Below are positions 1 through 14,053 of a stretch of 64,000 nt of DNA, one piece after another (the first letter of the stretch is position 1; the number at the start of each line of letters is the position of its first letter). The position numbers and the translations under genes were made by a program. The DNA is from Rhea pennata. Taxonomy: Eukaryota > Chordata > Aves > Rheiformes > Rheidae. The notes under the pieces are model-generated. The model had not been told where the DNA came from. It made no database searches and worked only from the letters and a program-made list of their open reading frames with translations. Location of the stretch: NCBI RefSeq assembly GCF_028389875.1, contig NC_084687.1, positions 2,258,611 through 2,322,610 of the forward strand. The letters are read 5' to 3'.

Positions 1-3000
1 CTGGTCTTGGGTCTCAGCTCTTCCTCTCAGTCATCCTGATGGAAATACTGAGTTGTTTCCTTCTGAGCAGTAAGGTGAATTGATTTTCCTTCAAGGGAGT
101 AAATCATTTAAATTGGAAACAGAAAATATGATTTAAATAATAAACCTCAGGTTTGCTTCACTCTTGCACTTTTATTTGTTTTCTTAGTGAAAGATCAGTT
201 CTCTGTGATGGGGGAACATTTGATTATGGTGCTGACTGGAGCCTTCACTTTCAACCTGGCATTTCATTTGTGTGTTCAAGATACATAGATCTGTACTGAA
301 AAGATTAATCTCTACATAAAGAATTTTATGGCTTAACATGTATGTACTCTGATCCTCACTTTTCTCATTTTTATTGCACTTTAGGAGGGTGCATAACACA
401 GATTTTACTCATGATTTGTGGCAAATTGTATTTGTACAGACGTTGGAATTCAGCTGTAGTGCAAAATGACACCTCCAAAATGGGTTTCATTAATTGAAAG
501 TACATATAGCCAACTCATTAGCAAAAAATAAATTAATGTAACCACATTTTTCATTTGAAATTGATCTTTTAAGCAGAGGAAATATGCACTGTATAGAGGA
601 CGTTGAACCGGTTGTTTGGGGTTACCATGTCCTTTGAGGTTTAGAAACAGTAGATCTCATCTGCCCTCCTAATTCTTATTTAGACATTAGAGGGGGAAAA
701 CAACCTCTCTTGTTTTGCCAGTTCCCAGCCAATTTTTTAGCTTTGAATGTATTAGTCTTTGAACTGAACTAAGTACATGAAAAGAGATGTTCCCTCTGCA
801 GCAGCAGGCTGTGCTGTGATGATCCTGGACAGCAGTAACAAGTTGCAGCCTAAGAAACCAAAGAGTTGTTTGTCTGCAAAGTCAGAAGTATAGTTACCAA
901 GTAGAAGTGTAAAATCAAGAAATTAAAAGACAGCTGATATCAATCTCTTGTTCCAGCTGTGATTTAGGATATCTTTTTCTCGAGCTTCCTTCTGCATTTG
1001 ATAGATAAAGTCCCACCTCAGCTGTGCTTCATGGCTGAATTAATGCCTCCTAGTGGGAGATGCTATCTCTGGTTTCCCACATCTCATTTACCCATGGAGC
1101 AGGGTGTGAACTCCTGTTGAATGTGAATGAAATGTCAACAGCAGGTCTCAAGAACTCTCTTATTTCCTTTCCATTTGATATCTCTATCCTATTCCTTCTT
1201 TTCAGTGGTTGTAGATGCCTTTGAGACTCATCTGGTCCCCGCTGTTCCCTGGGCCCCAACTTGTCCTTTTATTAGTATTTGCAGAGCATGATAGTGATAC
1301 ACAGGGAAGGATGGTGATTCTGGGCAGTCCACTTGGTGCCATGCAGATGGCACCCAGGTTCTTCTTTAGTTGACATCTTCCTCCCAGCATAAACAGTTTC
1401 TGCAAATCACAGCATTTCCCCAAGGCTCTAACCTGAGATCGAGTAAGGGCCATGGAGGCTTTCAGAATCCAGGTGCACGAGGGATTTTGTAATTGCCGTC
1501 TTATTCTGACTTCTCACAGAGCCCACACTTGACAAATTTGGCATTTTAAGCAGTTTTATAAATTGCCTTCTTTTTTCTCCCTCCCCTCTTTTCCTCCCCT
1601 TCTCCATTTCTGGGGACTGACTTTCAAAGACCTCATTTCAGAGAGTTAAGGAAGGTAAATAGTCAATGCATAGAAAAATTCATTTGCAATATAAATAGTA
1701 ATTAAAAATTGCCACTTTAACCAGCAAAGTCCATCTGGATTTATCCCAAAGATCTCTTCTCCCTGGTACAACAGCAGCACAGAGCCCTGACTTCTCTAGT
1801 CATACAGTGACATGCAGAGATATGTGAGATCAGCTGCTGGGTCAGGCCTGCCTAATCAGCTCCCAGCTAATTGCTGTGGCAGCAGGCAGTGGCAGCCAGG
1901 GAGGAGGGCAGATGCGTGAGAGCCCGTGAGGTGACCGGATGCATGCAGTGATGGTCTGGCATAGCAAGGGCAGACGACCCAAGACTTCTGTCCGAATCCA
2001 TCTCCCCTGAAGGAGTTAGGAGAAACAGAAAGCAAAAAAAAATACCTCCAGGATGCTTTCAGGAGAGGAATGAATATGGGGTTGGACCATCTCTTCTTGA
2101 TACCTTCTTGCTTTACATAAATCATAATTTGCTGGAGTTGGGACTGCTCCCAGGAGAGCAGGCAGTGAGCCATGGGGTAGGGGGCCTGCACCTCTCTCCA
2201 AGGAGATGTTTGAACTCAAAATTTCTCCTTTTGACAACAAAACTGTTTAGACACTAAAAATGTCTGGTAGCTTTATTGCATGGAGGTCACACATTGAAAA
2301 CTGCTCAAATCTATCATACTACCCACTGGCCAATGTAATCAGCTCTCATAATTTTACCCCCTATCTCTTAGTGCATGGGTTGTTGTTCTGTACCGTAATT
2401 CCCAAAGCCCTGTTATTACTGAAGAATCTCAATGGCTATTTCTTTTTTTTTTTTTTTTTTTTTAAGAAAAAAAAAGTACTTCTCATACTTTGCATTGCAG
2501 AGAAATGCTAAAAAATGTTGGTCTCTGAAACTAGGAGCCAAATGACAAGAACGTTACATTTTTTCCCCAGTTTCTGATGTTCTGCAGCTTGTTTCATTAT
2601 TTTGTAGCTGTTGCCAATGGTGTTAAATCATGTCCCTCCCACCTATTTCCAGGCCCTGGATGGAGAAGCCAGCAATCCAGGAAAATCCTGGAGGGCTGTG
2701 ACCACACATGGTGGAGCTGGGAGGGAGTCCTGGAGCCGCCTGGGTGCAGGAGGCTAAATGCTGTCTGTTACCCCATAAGGAAACAGGCAGTGTGTATGGG
2801 AAAGACTTACTTGGCTTCACTGCCACGCACTGCTGCGGTAACAAATCTGTGCCTCAATGCAGTGCACAGCCCGGTCCCCCTGCCAGGCAGGGACCCTGGG
2901 TGCACCTGCAGGATCGTCACTTAGCAGCAGGAGGGTGATGCACCTGGAGCACGACCACCCCTGTATGGGTGTTCATCACCCCAAGGGGATTCAGTACCGC

Positions 3001-6000
3001 CCATGATAACAGGTGGTCTCAGGGCTTCCTTTGAGGCAGGGATGGTCTTCCCTGAGTCTGCCATCCCATGGAGACAGGTATTAAATCATCATCAGTTCTG
3101 TAAGGCATTGGATGCCACAGGTTTCCTCAGCCCCCAGGTTAACCCTGACCCACAAAAGTTTGGGATGAGGGGCCCATTCTGGCTGGAGAGTAAACTTCAC
3201 TATGTGTTGCCACTTTTGCAGTGACCATGTATTGAAATATGTTTGGATCCAATTATATGCTATAAATCAAGCTCAATTTGAAAACAGAATTAACTTTATA
3301 TGTAGGAAGGACTTGTATTTACTGCTCAAGGATGCTGCATGAAAGATATGAGAAAATTTGCCATGGATGACACATACTCTTTTGCCTTCTTTGGACAACA
3401 GCAGCGTCTCCCCTCTGCTTGGGAGAGATCTTGAAAAAGAAAGACGTGTGCAAGGTTCCCATGCTTTCCCCACTCCCTCCCTATGATCTCCTGCCTCCCC
3501 ACACTCCTATTTCCCCTTGCAGCTCCCTGTTTCAGTGAGAGCCACTGGGCTGTCCCAGGGGAAGTCAGCAGCACAGGTCTGCGGTAGAGCTGCTGTGGAG
3601 GTTACTTGTATTTCTTCTCCGAACTAAGAACAGGACGACTGGAAAGTGATCTGGAAGAAGATCTGTAGTTACTGGAAGTCTGTGGTTTATTCCCAAAGAT
3701 GGGCTGTGATTCATTGCCCAAGCCCAGGGAGTCCGCCGGAGCAGACGTCCTGAACAAAGCAGGCTGCAGAAATCCAGCCAGCTATTTCTCTGATGAGGCT
3801 GGTCTCATTCCGGAGAGGGGGGCTATGATTTCTTGACAATGAAATTATCTGGGTTGGTGTGAGATGGTGGCTGTTTCTAACATCCTGGGGACCAGAGATG
3901 TGATAATGCAAGTCTCTTGCAGCTCAGCAGGAAAACATCAAACTCGATCCATTAGCTGGAACCAGAAACATGACAGCTTTAGACTCAGAAACAAGGTGGC
4001 TGAAGTGTGCATGTCTACGTGTTTTGGGGAGCAGGGAAATTACCCCTTAAGCAGTCTAATGTGGCAGTGGGTGATACTGCCCCACTGAAAATGTCAAGTT
4101 CAAGGTGAGATGAGCTGTCTACATGCTCAGGGGCTTAGCTTCATGGGGCTGATGGTGTCAGGAAAGCGACAGAAGCAGGGACAACCAGGGAATTTCTGGT
4201 CAACCAGGTCCAGGTCTTATATTGCTGGGGCTGGGAGAAGATGCCTCTTCCCACACTTGGAGCCACCAGCTGGATGGAAATCCCTAACATACTCTCATGC
4301 TTTGTATTGAGTAATTGGGGCGACAGGATCCCAACACAGCCTGGCTTCCCTGTAGACACAGCACTCCTCCATCTACAGATGCTTTAGCCCATATGAGCCC
4401 TTTTCTGCTGTATCTCTCCCAGTTCTTGCAGATCTATGGGTGTCGCTAGCAGTGCTTTTGGATGTACCTGTGTCTCTCTGCAGCCCTCAGTGGCCTTCAA
4501 GGGCCCAGGAAAGGTGCCAGGGAGGCCTGATCCCACACCAAGGTGGTGGCATCTCCCCAAGACTTTGTCTGGAGTTCATGAGAGCTGCAAATGGGCACAG
4601 CCCCGCTGCCAGCCCATACACAACCAGCATATCCCTGCTCTGACAAAGCTCAGAGCACAAAATCTGCTCTCTCACTACCCTCCCCTTTCTGTTGCTTTCT
4701 TGATGTTTGCCAGAGCTGTGGCCAGCTCTAGCTTCATCTACTGCTAAATGAAGCACTCACTAAAGCCCTGGGGACACAGCATCTCTGTGTGCAAGGACCA
4801 GTCAATTTTGGCAGGACGGACTTGCTCTCATATGCCTCATAATCACCATCGCCTTTATCTATTAAAGAATTACTGGCTATTAAAAGCAGTTAGAAACGTC
4901 CATCAAACTTACCAGCTGCTTCGTCTGGTTGTTGCCACTTGCGCTTTGTGGGCAGTCATTGCAGAGTAAATTCTACACAGAGCTCTGTAGTTTTCTGCTG
5001 GTAAAACCAAGTCATTACCCTATAGCTGCAGGCACGATCTGGGCCAGGAGGAACCTCACTGGGAACCACAAAACCAAGTACACTTACAGCTCTTTAAAAC
5101 CCAGTCAACATGATTTCAGCTTCTCCTGTGATGGCTTTAGGTCAGGTTTGCATGAAGCAGCCTTGTGGCATGATGTGGCCTTCTCCTACTGCAGTGGGAT
5201 GCAGTGCTGCTTCTCCCCGTGCACCTCCTGCCAGGTGTCAGGACAGTTGCACCTCCTTGTCTTTGATAGGTAGCACTTGGAGAAAGCATTCTGGGTGCAG
5301 AGGTCCTGAAAGAAGAGGGTTGGTCCTGTCCAGCACCTCTCTCTGCTGAGGGTATTGAGCTGTTGTAACTCCAGTTGACACCATGTGTACTAACATACAG
5401 GGCTAGAAAGCACCAGCTGCTTGTAGAGCTGATTCAAGATGTAAGGGACACTGTACAGTGTGGAAATCGTCTGCCAACACTCAGTGGGGTGGTTTGAGCC
5501 ACTCCAAGCCCTGCCAGGCTCATTCTGTCCCTCTGCAGGGCTTCAATGGCAGTCCAGCTATGGCAGCAGCCATGACCACTGAAATCACTGCACCTCACTC
5601 CAGTGGTTTCCACACAAAGGCCTTGCAGCTGCATAGCCAGAAAGCTCTAACAGCCACCAGGGACATCTACTCTAGGATGCCCTCACAAACTCCCTTCTTT
5701 GGATGCCTTGGTCCCCCACTTTTTCTTGCTGCACAGAGCAGGCTTAGCTGTGCATGTGTCAGGGAGCACCAAGTGCCCTGTACTTGTAGGATACGCAAGA
5801 GCCTGTGTTGTCCCTTCTCCCGTGGTTGCACAGGCTCAGTGCCCTGCAGTTCCCCGCCTGTCCTTGTCCCAGTGAATGCTCCACACTGGTGTAGCAAGGG
5901 AAGGTGGGAATCAGACAGCCCTGACTTGGGGTGTGAGTGCCTGAGGAGTGCCAGAGAGGTCTTAGGCAGAGGTCTGGGATGTAGCTGCATCCTCATGCAT

Positions 6001-9000
6001 GAGGGGTAAGACAAAGATATTCCTAACAGTGCCTCTCCTGTCATGGGAGTCTATTTACAATCTTGCAGAAAGTGTGACTTGCAGAAAAAGTAAAGTTGTG
6101 TTTGCTTAAGCCCCCCTATCCCCCAGCTCAGTTCTCTCTCACCCCGAGTAAGAAAACATGGGCACAGAGCCAAGTGGGGATTTTCTTCCTCAGGTCCCTT
6201 TAAGCCACTTCTTCAAGGTTATGGAAGGAATCTGAGGCCAGGACTATGGGCAGGCTACCTTGCCTGATCTACCAAACACTGGCCCATCATCTCCGATCAT
6301 GTCTCCCTAACCCTTCTTGTCCCAGAGCCCTGCTGGCACATCTTGAATTTCACCCTTCACAAGCAGTCTCACAGACCAGGCAACTGGAGGTGTTAGGAAG
6401 GAACCTAGGGTCCTCCCCGGCCCTTTGGAGCACTAGGGAGCATCTCTGTGGCAGGATATTGACCCTGGGTTGGCAAATAAATCCTGTGCCAATGGAGGCT
6501 TCTGAGGGGGCCATTTTGAGGCAGAACAGGGGCTTTGTCATCCACTAGTATTTATGTCTCCACTGCAGAAGGCCATCCTCTCCTAGCTCACCAGAAAAAG
6601 TCTCCATAGGCTTTGCACCAGTCTCACAGTACGTTTAGGTCATCTGCTTATACTGGTCCAGCCAGCATCTGACAAGGAACAAGTCTGAGATTTAGGGATC
6701 AGGGCTATCTCCCATGCATCCCAAAGGAGATGTTGGTAAGGTCTGTCTCCTTCCTCCAGGGCATCATTTTCAAAGCATTTGTGCGAATGGGCTGCCATGG
6801 AGAGCTCCATCTAGCTGCCAGGTTTGACAGATGTTGGCTGACATCCATCCCTTCCCAAGGCAAGGATCACCATCTACATGCCCACTAGCTGTCACAATAT
6901 CCTGTTTCTTCAGAGAGGCAGACTATGGTGGAAAAACAGAAGTGATGTGATCACGAGAGCAACATGCTGAAAAAGTGTCTGCACTCCTCTGCCTGGGAGC
7001 TGTTTTCTCACATTACCTCCATGGCTGTTTTATTCCCGCCTGTCATCCCCATCACAGTTGTGAACATTGCAGGGGTGATGCAAGAAGGTGCAAAGCTCCT
7101 CTGTGGTGGGAGGGAGAATGTGTTATGTCTCATTCGATGGTCCCAAGAGCTTTTGCAGACAACGTGGACCCCCTGCTAGTGTTAACCAATGAATGGATAT
7201 TGTCGAGAGCATGAAGGCTCACATGGTTCATGTTTGGCCCTGAAGAGCTGCAAAGATGGAGGCTGAGGATCCAAAGGGGAGTACTGATACATGGAGACCC
7301 TCACAGGCATGGGCTCTGAGAGAGAGGTAACTGGGCAGCCCCAAAGGGTGGAACAGCTCAGGCTGCGCGCTCCCATTCAGAGCACAGCTCAGCCCTCCAT
7401 GGGGACAAGGGGAAGCTCCTGGCCAACCAGGCTGGCTTTCCAGCCCCCCCTTGCAAACCTTCAGCAACATCTACAAGCTGGAATTATGGTCCCAGCCCCA
7501 AAACACTGGGGAGGCATAAAGTCAGCAAGGAGACAGTCCCAGCCTGAACAAATACAAGATGCATGCAGACAGTGCAAGGGGGATATGGGTGCTAAGACAT
7601 TTGGGTCAATGCTAACAGATCTCTCTAGACATTTTAATAAACCTTCAAACTCTTGATAAGTTGAAAGGTTCTGATATTAAGGGTTTTAACCTATATTAAA
7701 CCCAAAAGAGATCTCAAGGGAAGAAGAATTTGGGGAAACAGTCATGGGCAAGAGGCTGCAAAAGAAATGCATTCTTCAAGTCTAGAGTTAGAACTGAAAA
7801 AAGCTGTGATCAAGGTCCCTCTGGCATGCAATGTTGCCTCTGCTGTGCTTCCCTCCTTCTCTGAGTGCCCTGGGTCTGCCATGTCCCAGTCGTGAACCAC
7901 AGCTGAGACTCCCCCTCTCAGGAAATGGATGCTGCTTCACACTTCTCAGCAGCTTCAAGCTCCAACATCTGAGTTTTCCCATCTCATGGCCTCCAGGACA
8001 CTGAAAGATCTGAAGAAAAGATACAGCCAGGAAAAAGTACCAGAAACCTAAACCCTCTGAGATCAAAGTGCTTTTGTCTAGAGATTTTCAATTAGATCAG
8101 AACATGTTCTGGCTGCTTTTCCTTGTGTTTATAATGCAGATGAGCTTCATGTCAGCTTGGCCTCCTTTCCTCCTACCATGTTGGCTCCAGCTTCATTTCA
8201 TTAGTGAGGGCCTGCCTTCATTAGTAAATTAATTTCCAAGGAATTGCACTGAAATAAACTCTACCAGAGCAAGGATCAGTGAAGCCACATCTTTGGGCTG
8301 ACTGGACAATTGCAAGTATTTTCTAGAGAAAAAACAGCATTCAAAGGAATGCTAAAAACTTTTTAAATTCAAATCAGCCTTAAAATCAAGTTTTTTTAAC
8401 CAAACTAATAGGATATATTTCCTGGCTGTGAAGTTGGACCAACTCTATGTTGTGGATAAGAGACCTGGGAAATGGACCCTCCGCTCTCTCTTGGGGGACA
8501 AGCATCTAAACAGCATGCACTGGGCTGAGCACACTCCCTTGGCTGAGGTGGAGAGGGATGACAAGGTCCAGCTACACCAAGACCTGGTGGTCTGGTGACC
8601 AGTGTAAGAAAGAAGGTGAATCTAGTCTGGGAATGATGAGCATAGGGAAAGAATACGTAGGAGAATGTCCTCAGGGTAAGGGCCAGGGGAGCATTTTACA
8701 ATATCCTGGAGAAGAAGAGCTGCAGCATCTTTCCCAGGGACTTCATCCTCAGCCCAAGAAGCTGGGTGTGACTAAAGCATCTCTTGGCACATACTGTTAC
8801 AAGTAACCATCTCTCTCTGGAGCTGCCTGTTCCAACTCTCCATTCCCCTATCCATTAGCTCCGCGTGACTCCTGGGACCGGTTTGTCCGCCTCTGCCTCC
8901 AGCTGTAACTTCTTGTGCTTCCTCTGGGGATGCAAACAGCACTCTATCAATAATGGATATCTTGACTCTTCGTAATGTTTTCTAAGCCCTCAAAGACATC

Positions 9001-9328
9001 CTGGTTCCACAACAAACCAAAACTCCTGCCCATACCAATTCACCACAGTGTCAATGAAGATGGATGGTCACTAGGGAAAAAAAAAAGCCTTGGCAGGTTG
9101 TCCAGGAGGCTTGGGGTGATGGGGTGATGACCATCTCCATGGGGAAGGGACAGCATGAAGACAGCCGGCAGAGAGAGGGAAGGCTGGAGGAAAAGCTGGA
9201 AATTAGGGCTAGGCTTGAAATACTGCAGATGAACGAAACAAATCCAAATTTTATGATGATTGTGGTGACCATTATTGTTGATGTTTTAGTCACAGCTGAT
9301 AAAAAAATAATAGTAGTAATAAAAATGC

Positions 9329-9366
9329 AATGATGATAGTGATGATGATAATAATAATATGATTAT
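9329..9366. repeat. GAT/AAT trinucleotide-type simple repeat
   Basis: An imperfect run of GATGATGAT followed by AATAATAAT units, in an A/T-rich part of the ADORA1 intron. Nothing else is recognisable here. Confidence 0.6.
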
Positions 9367-10156
9367 TTATTAATTGTAAGCCATTATCAACATTTTCTAA
9401 TGTTTTTGCCTCCCAGACCCATCCCAAACTCCAGTCGTATCATATTAATGCAAAATGAGGTAAATGAGAAAGATTTTTTTTTTCTTTCTAGCACATCCAA
9501 GGCTGAAAAGTGGGAGCAGCAAGGGCACTCTCAAGCCCTTCTGCTATTTGCTTCGCTACCAAACACTCTATGCAATAGTGTTGGGCTACAGGTGGGATCT
9601 CACATTTCATTCCTTTTAAGTAAGGTTTGTGGCCTTCAGAGTAGCTGATCCCCATGGGAACTCTATGACCAAACCCTGAGGGGTGGAAGGAGAAGGAATT
9701 CAGAGTCATTTTACAGCTTTTATCGTGTTTTTATTTTTTTTTTTTTTTCAATCATCGAGTTTTAGCCCAAATTCCTGCTGGTTCACTATGCAAATCTGTC
9801 AGGGAGAGGTGGGAGGAAGCAGGCACCCACCGGCCCTGGGGCAGTGCCATTACCTGCCAGATGATGCAACTGGTAAGCTTCACTGCTCTTCACTTCTTGC
9901 TCAAAGGAGGAGAGGGAACAAAATTCCTATAGTTCCAAATGCTACTGATTTCCACATACTTCTTCAGGTTCAGCCATGGCTCCTGTGACCATGATGATGT
10001 GGGCACACATAGATGGAGACACTCGGACAGGCTTTGCTTATGTCTCAGCCACTGACTGGTTCTGCAGTGCCCTGGTTAAACCTCAGGGTGCGAAGCAAAG
10101 AGAAGAGGAGAGTGAGCCAGGACCAGACGCTCAGGGTGTTGTATTTGTGTCAGGCC

Positions 10157-10332
10157 AGGGATGTGCAGTGGGCAAGGGGATGGATGTGCAGCAAGGAGAC
10201 TATGGATATGCGGAGTGGTGGAGGATGGATGTGCCTTAAGGAGGGAATGAATGTGCAGTGTGGCAAGGGACGGACATGCAGCAAGGAGGTGAGATGCATG
10301 TGCAGCGAAGTGGGAAATGCATGTGCAGCCGG
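10157..10332. repeat. Degenerate 23-24 bp minisatellite
   Basis: About seven imperfect copies of a unit resembling GATGTGCAGCAAGGAGGATG follow one another. The recurring core is ATGTGCAG every 23 to 45 bases. On the opposite strand this gives a repetitive open frame with recurring HIHSLL-type residues, which is a by-product of the repeat and not a gene. It lies within the ADORA1 intron. Confidence 0.6.
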
Positions 10333-12693
10333 CAGGGTGTGGGGCGGTTGGCCTGCTATGTGTGTTACAGCCTCTGGACCATGCTGCCTCACATGCGCCC
10401 TGAGACCTGAGGGCTCTGCGACCTCCACAGCTGATCTGATAACCATCTGCAACTACACACAATGTTCTGGAGCTGCAGGGGGGGGCAGGATCACCAGGGT
10501 TGGGTCCCCTGCAGCAGTTCCTTCATCCCCTCCTCTGGCTGCAAGTGTGAATGCTGTGTGCTCTGATTTGGCTCTGGTTCATGGCTAACAGCAGGGTCCC
10601 AGCAATCATTCCATCCCCTGTGCTCCCTACTGCAGCAGTGGCGAGTGTGTGCTTCAAATGCAGGCATCCAGGGAGGAGGAGAAGGGGTGAGTGCCACGCT
10701 GTGCCTGCGGGGGCCTGGCTGCAAGCCTAAGGAATGTGTTTGGGGACTACAGTGGCACGACTGCTGCTCAGCATCCTTGTCTTATCCGACTGCTGTTGCA
10801 CAGTGCTGCAGCACCAGCTGAGCACCTGGGATTGGGGCACATTCAGTAAAATTAGAGGACTCCTGCGAACTGGGGGATACCTTGTGGGGACACAGCCTTA
10901 GCTTGCAGGGTGATGAGAAGGGCTTAAAGAGAAGGAGCTAGGGAGGGGGTTGATGCTGGTATCTTTAGTCTCCCCCAGCTGCCTGAGCCTGGCAGGGTGG
11001 GAGCAGGGGGTTATGGATGGAAAGGCACAGCACCTTTCCTGAAGGCCTTCATCCTCTGTTATTGGTGACGTGGAATGCACAGGTTAATGCACAGCCCCAG
11101 GAGGGCCTCCTGTACCCCTCTGCCACCAGTGCTCCTGTGGGACACCTCGTTCTCTTTGCTCAGTCCACAGTTCTGGTGCTCCCTGACCAGCCTCCCACCC
11201 CTCTCGGCCTTCCTCTGCCCATGTTCTCCTCTTGCCCTATGCCTTTCTCAGGGTCTCCTGCCCTTTCTCCTCCCCACAAGGAATAAATCACCCTCTGGCT
11301 CCAGCTTTAGCTCGCAGACGAAACAGCAATCCACAATGCCACGTCCTTCCCATGGGACCTGGCTGCCTCTGGGATGCTGGAAATCGCTTCCCAGACCAGA
11401 GGGATTTCACTTGGGAAAACCATCAAGGCCTGGTGGCTCCTGACCTCCAGACTCTTAGGGACCAATGTTCCTGCTCCATCCTATGTCCCTCTGTGCTCTC
11501 ACCCTGACAATTTACCTATGAGCTGGAACTTGAGAAGGGATCTTCAAGGAGGGAAGAAGGATGTGAGTTCTTTGCTGTAGGGCTGGTGTATTAAAAAGTT
11601 CTGAAATGCTTCCTCTTTATACCACAGTTTAGGGTTGCAGGTATGCACCAGGTAGGCCTGAGCACTGGGAAAGGGATCCAGGCTTTCCAGCACCTCCATA
11701 CAGTCCCCGTGACCTGGTTAACACCAGCTTTGCTCAAAAACTCAGCAAACATTCTTTGTTCAATCCCCTTCAGTGGAAAGCAATAACTCTTGCACTGTGA
11801 ATCTTCTCAGCCTCCAAGGAGAAGCTTTCATCTGAGGGCCAAGGGGAAAATCAGTCTAGTGGGTTTCACTTCCCGCTTGTAAAGATCTGAAGAGATGGAC
11901 ACAGCCCCAGTGTGCTCCCTGCTGGCACGAGGAGCGGGCAGAGCCAAGCCAGAGCACGGCTCTCCTCTTCCCTCCATCCCTTGGCACCATCCCATTAGGA
12001 AAGAGGGTTTTGTCAGTCAGCCCAGCACATTAGGAAATGAAACAGGCTGTGCCCAGAAGCTTCCCCAGGGGTCCATTAGCACCGACAATCCTTCCTCCGG
12101 CCCAGGAGGTCCCAGAGGAAGCTTCTGCTAGCGATTTCCTCCACCGGTGCAGCAGGAATTAGCTGCAGCAGGGTCCCTGCAGGGCCAACGCAGGGGGATG
12201 GCGCGTGTGTGTGTGTGTGGGGGGGGGGGATCAGGCACTGCTGTGTGGGGTATTCAGATGTAACATGGGCTGCCAGAGACATGAAGCCCCTCTAGGTATT
12301 AGGGTCACTTTTGATCATGCTTTTTTGAATACATAGAGCCCCCCCATCCCTAATTCAGGCTGCTAATGCATTTTCTGGCTTTGAATCAACCTCGAGAGCT
12401 CCAGGATTACCCCTGAGGTCTCTTCCAGTCACTGGGGCTGGAGGAGGTGGTGTGTACACTACAGGGTACAGACCCTGTACAGACAGGGAAGGGCTTCCCC
12501 AGGGCACATGCAGAGAAACCATGATGTTAATATCTTTATCCAGATGAGTGGTTAAAAAATTCCAAGGAGGGGAAGGAAGAGCACTGTGCAATCTCAGTTT
12601 GGACACTGGCACCCCAAGTGAAGCAGTCTTAAACCTGGGCAAAGGATCAGGCTAGTGTTTAATTCTTCTCTACGGTCGCTATCTCTTCCACAG

Positions 12694-13327
12694 ATATAAA
12701 AGTGTGGTGACACCCCGACGGGCAGCAGTGGCTATTGCTTGCTGTTGGATTGTCTCCTTTCTGGTGGGACTTACCCCTATGTTTGGCTGGAACAACCTGA
12801 ACAAGATGCGGAGGACTCAGGAGCTGAATGCCAGCCACACAGAGTTTGTCATCAAGTGTCAGTTTGAGACCGTCATCAGCATGGAGTACATGGTGTACTT
12901 CAACTTCTTTGTCTGGGTCCTGCCTCCCCTGTTGCTGATGCTACTCATCTACCTAGAGGTCTTCAACCTCATCCGCAAGCAGCTCAACAAGAAGGTCTCC
13001 TCCAACTCCACTGATCCACAGAAGTATTACGGGAAGGAGCTGAAGATTGCAAAGTCCTTAGCACTCGTCCTGTTCCTCTTTGCTCTGAGCTGGCTCCCTC
13101 TGCACGTCCTCAATTGCATCACCTTGTTCTGCCCATCCTGTGAGACACCACACATTCTCACCTACATCGCCATCTTCCTCACCCATGGCAACTCGGCCAT
13201 GAACCCCATTGTTTACGCCTTCAGAATCAAAAAGTTCCGGACAGCCTTCCTGCAAATCTGGAACCAGTATTTCTGCTGCAAAACCAACAAAAACATCAAC
13301 AACACCACTGCCGAACCAGGCAACTAG
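12694..13327 (+). CDS. ADORA1: Adenosine A1 receptor, last coding exon (TM4 to C-terminus)
   Basis: This exon encodes the C-terminal 210 residues of the adenosine A1 receptor, a plasma-membrane class A G-protein-coupled receptor that couples to Gi/o and lowers cAMP. The acceptor CAG ends at 12693. The first base completes an Arg codon, and the frame continues YKSVVTPRR to a TAG at 13325-13327. The exon covers TM4 ([17 protein letters not shown] region), the second extracellular loop with an N-glycosylation sequon (NASH) and a conserved Cys (IKCQFE), then TM5. TM6 has the SWLP form of the CWxP motif ([15 protein letters not shown]) and TM7 has NPIVYAF (NPxxY). The tail carries a CC pair that could be palmitoylated, then an Asn-rich end unlike the acidic human tail. 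The earlier coding exon is outside the window, so the gene is partial here. Identity is firm from family motifs. Confidence 0.97.
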
Positions 13328-13650
13328 GAGCTAGGAGAGAGCAGAGAGATGAAGTTCTCCATGCCCAGCCAGGTTCTCATTTTACTGTTGTTCCTGACAT
13401 CAGGGGAAGGGGCGAGGACCCCAGACAGTTGGGTTTGCCAACCCTGTGCAATCTGAACAGCTACATCCCCAAGCTATTCTAGGGAGTTATTTATTCACAA
13501 GCATCGTACTGTTTTGATATTGTAGCCTGCACTGTTCCTTACTTTTTTGTTGTTTTTTTTAAAGGTTGCCAAATATTTAAGAAGAAATTGTACAGACAAA
13601 GGCGCGGTTTATCTTAATGCAAATAAAGCAAAATGATGAAAACCACCCAG
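13328..13650 (+). other. ADORA1: ADORA1 3' UTR with polyadenylation signal
   Basis: The AT-rich sequence after the stop codon contains TTATTTATT (near 13489) and ends at a canonical AATAAA at 13622-13627, which follows GCAAATAAAGC. Cleavage is expected 10 to 30 bases later. The end point is inferred. Confidence 0.75.
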
Positions 13651-14014
13651 AAGGTCCTCTGCTGTTGATGGCGATCTTTGCCTCCCTGGATCATGGTGGT
13701 TGGTGATGCTGGGGACATCGCTGAGGGATACTTCATCCTCTGGCCACCATATCCCCAGGCCCATGGAAGTACTTAGGTATCAGTGGAGGGGGACACACTG
13801 GTGGGAGCGAAGCTGCCAAGAGCAAGAGAAGCCCTGGTTAATGAGATTTTGCCAGCTCAGAGGCTGATGGAGGTTTCAAAAGCACCCCTGTCTCTGCATA
13901 GCCAGAGAGAACTGAGCCAGGCTGGGACATCAGACCTGAAAGGGGATCAGGAAAAAGCATCCCCTGACAATGCCAGCACCCACTGCAGAGTGAGGAACCC
14001 AGCACTTCCCCCCA

Positions 14015-14016
<2 letters not shown>

Positions 14017-14050
<34 letters not shown>
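14017..14050. repeat. A34 homopolymer
   Basis: An uninterrupted run of 34 A. No clear retroposon body precedes it, so I record it only as a homopolymer. Confidence 0.85.

Positions 14051-14053
<3 letters not shown>

Larger units (their letters stand above)
1..12693 (+). other. ADORA1: ADORA1 intron (3' part), no coding exon seen
   Basis: This stretch precedes the last coding exon of the adenosine A1 receptor and ends in a splice acceptor (pyrimidine-rich, then CAG at 12691-12693). The first coding exon, for TM1 to TM3 and the DRY-type motif, should come before it. I found no open frame resembling that exon, so I infer it lies left of the window, since this intron is long in other vertebrates. 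Open frames here are short and unlike known proteins. Visible contents are a T21 run near 2443-2463, GAT/AAT-type simple repeats near 9330-9360, a degenerate 23-24 bp repeat near 10157-10332, and a GT/G-rich run near 12205-12231. Confidence 0.75.

Noticed and set aside
5458-6009. A 183-codon open frame in the ADORA1 intron
   Set aside because: Cys/Ser/Pro-rich with no domain, no splice context and no similarity that I can recognise.
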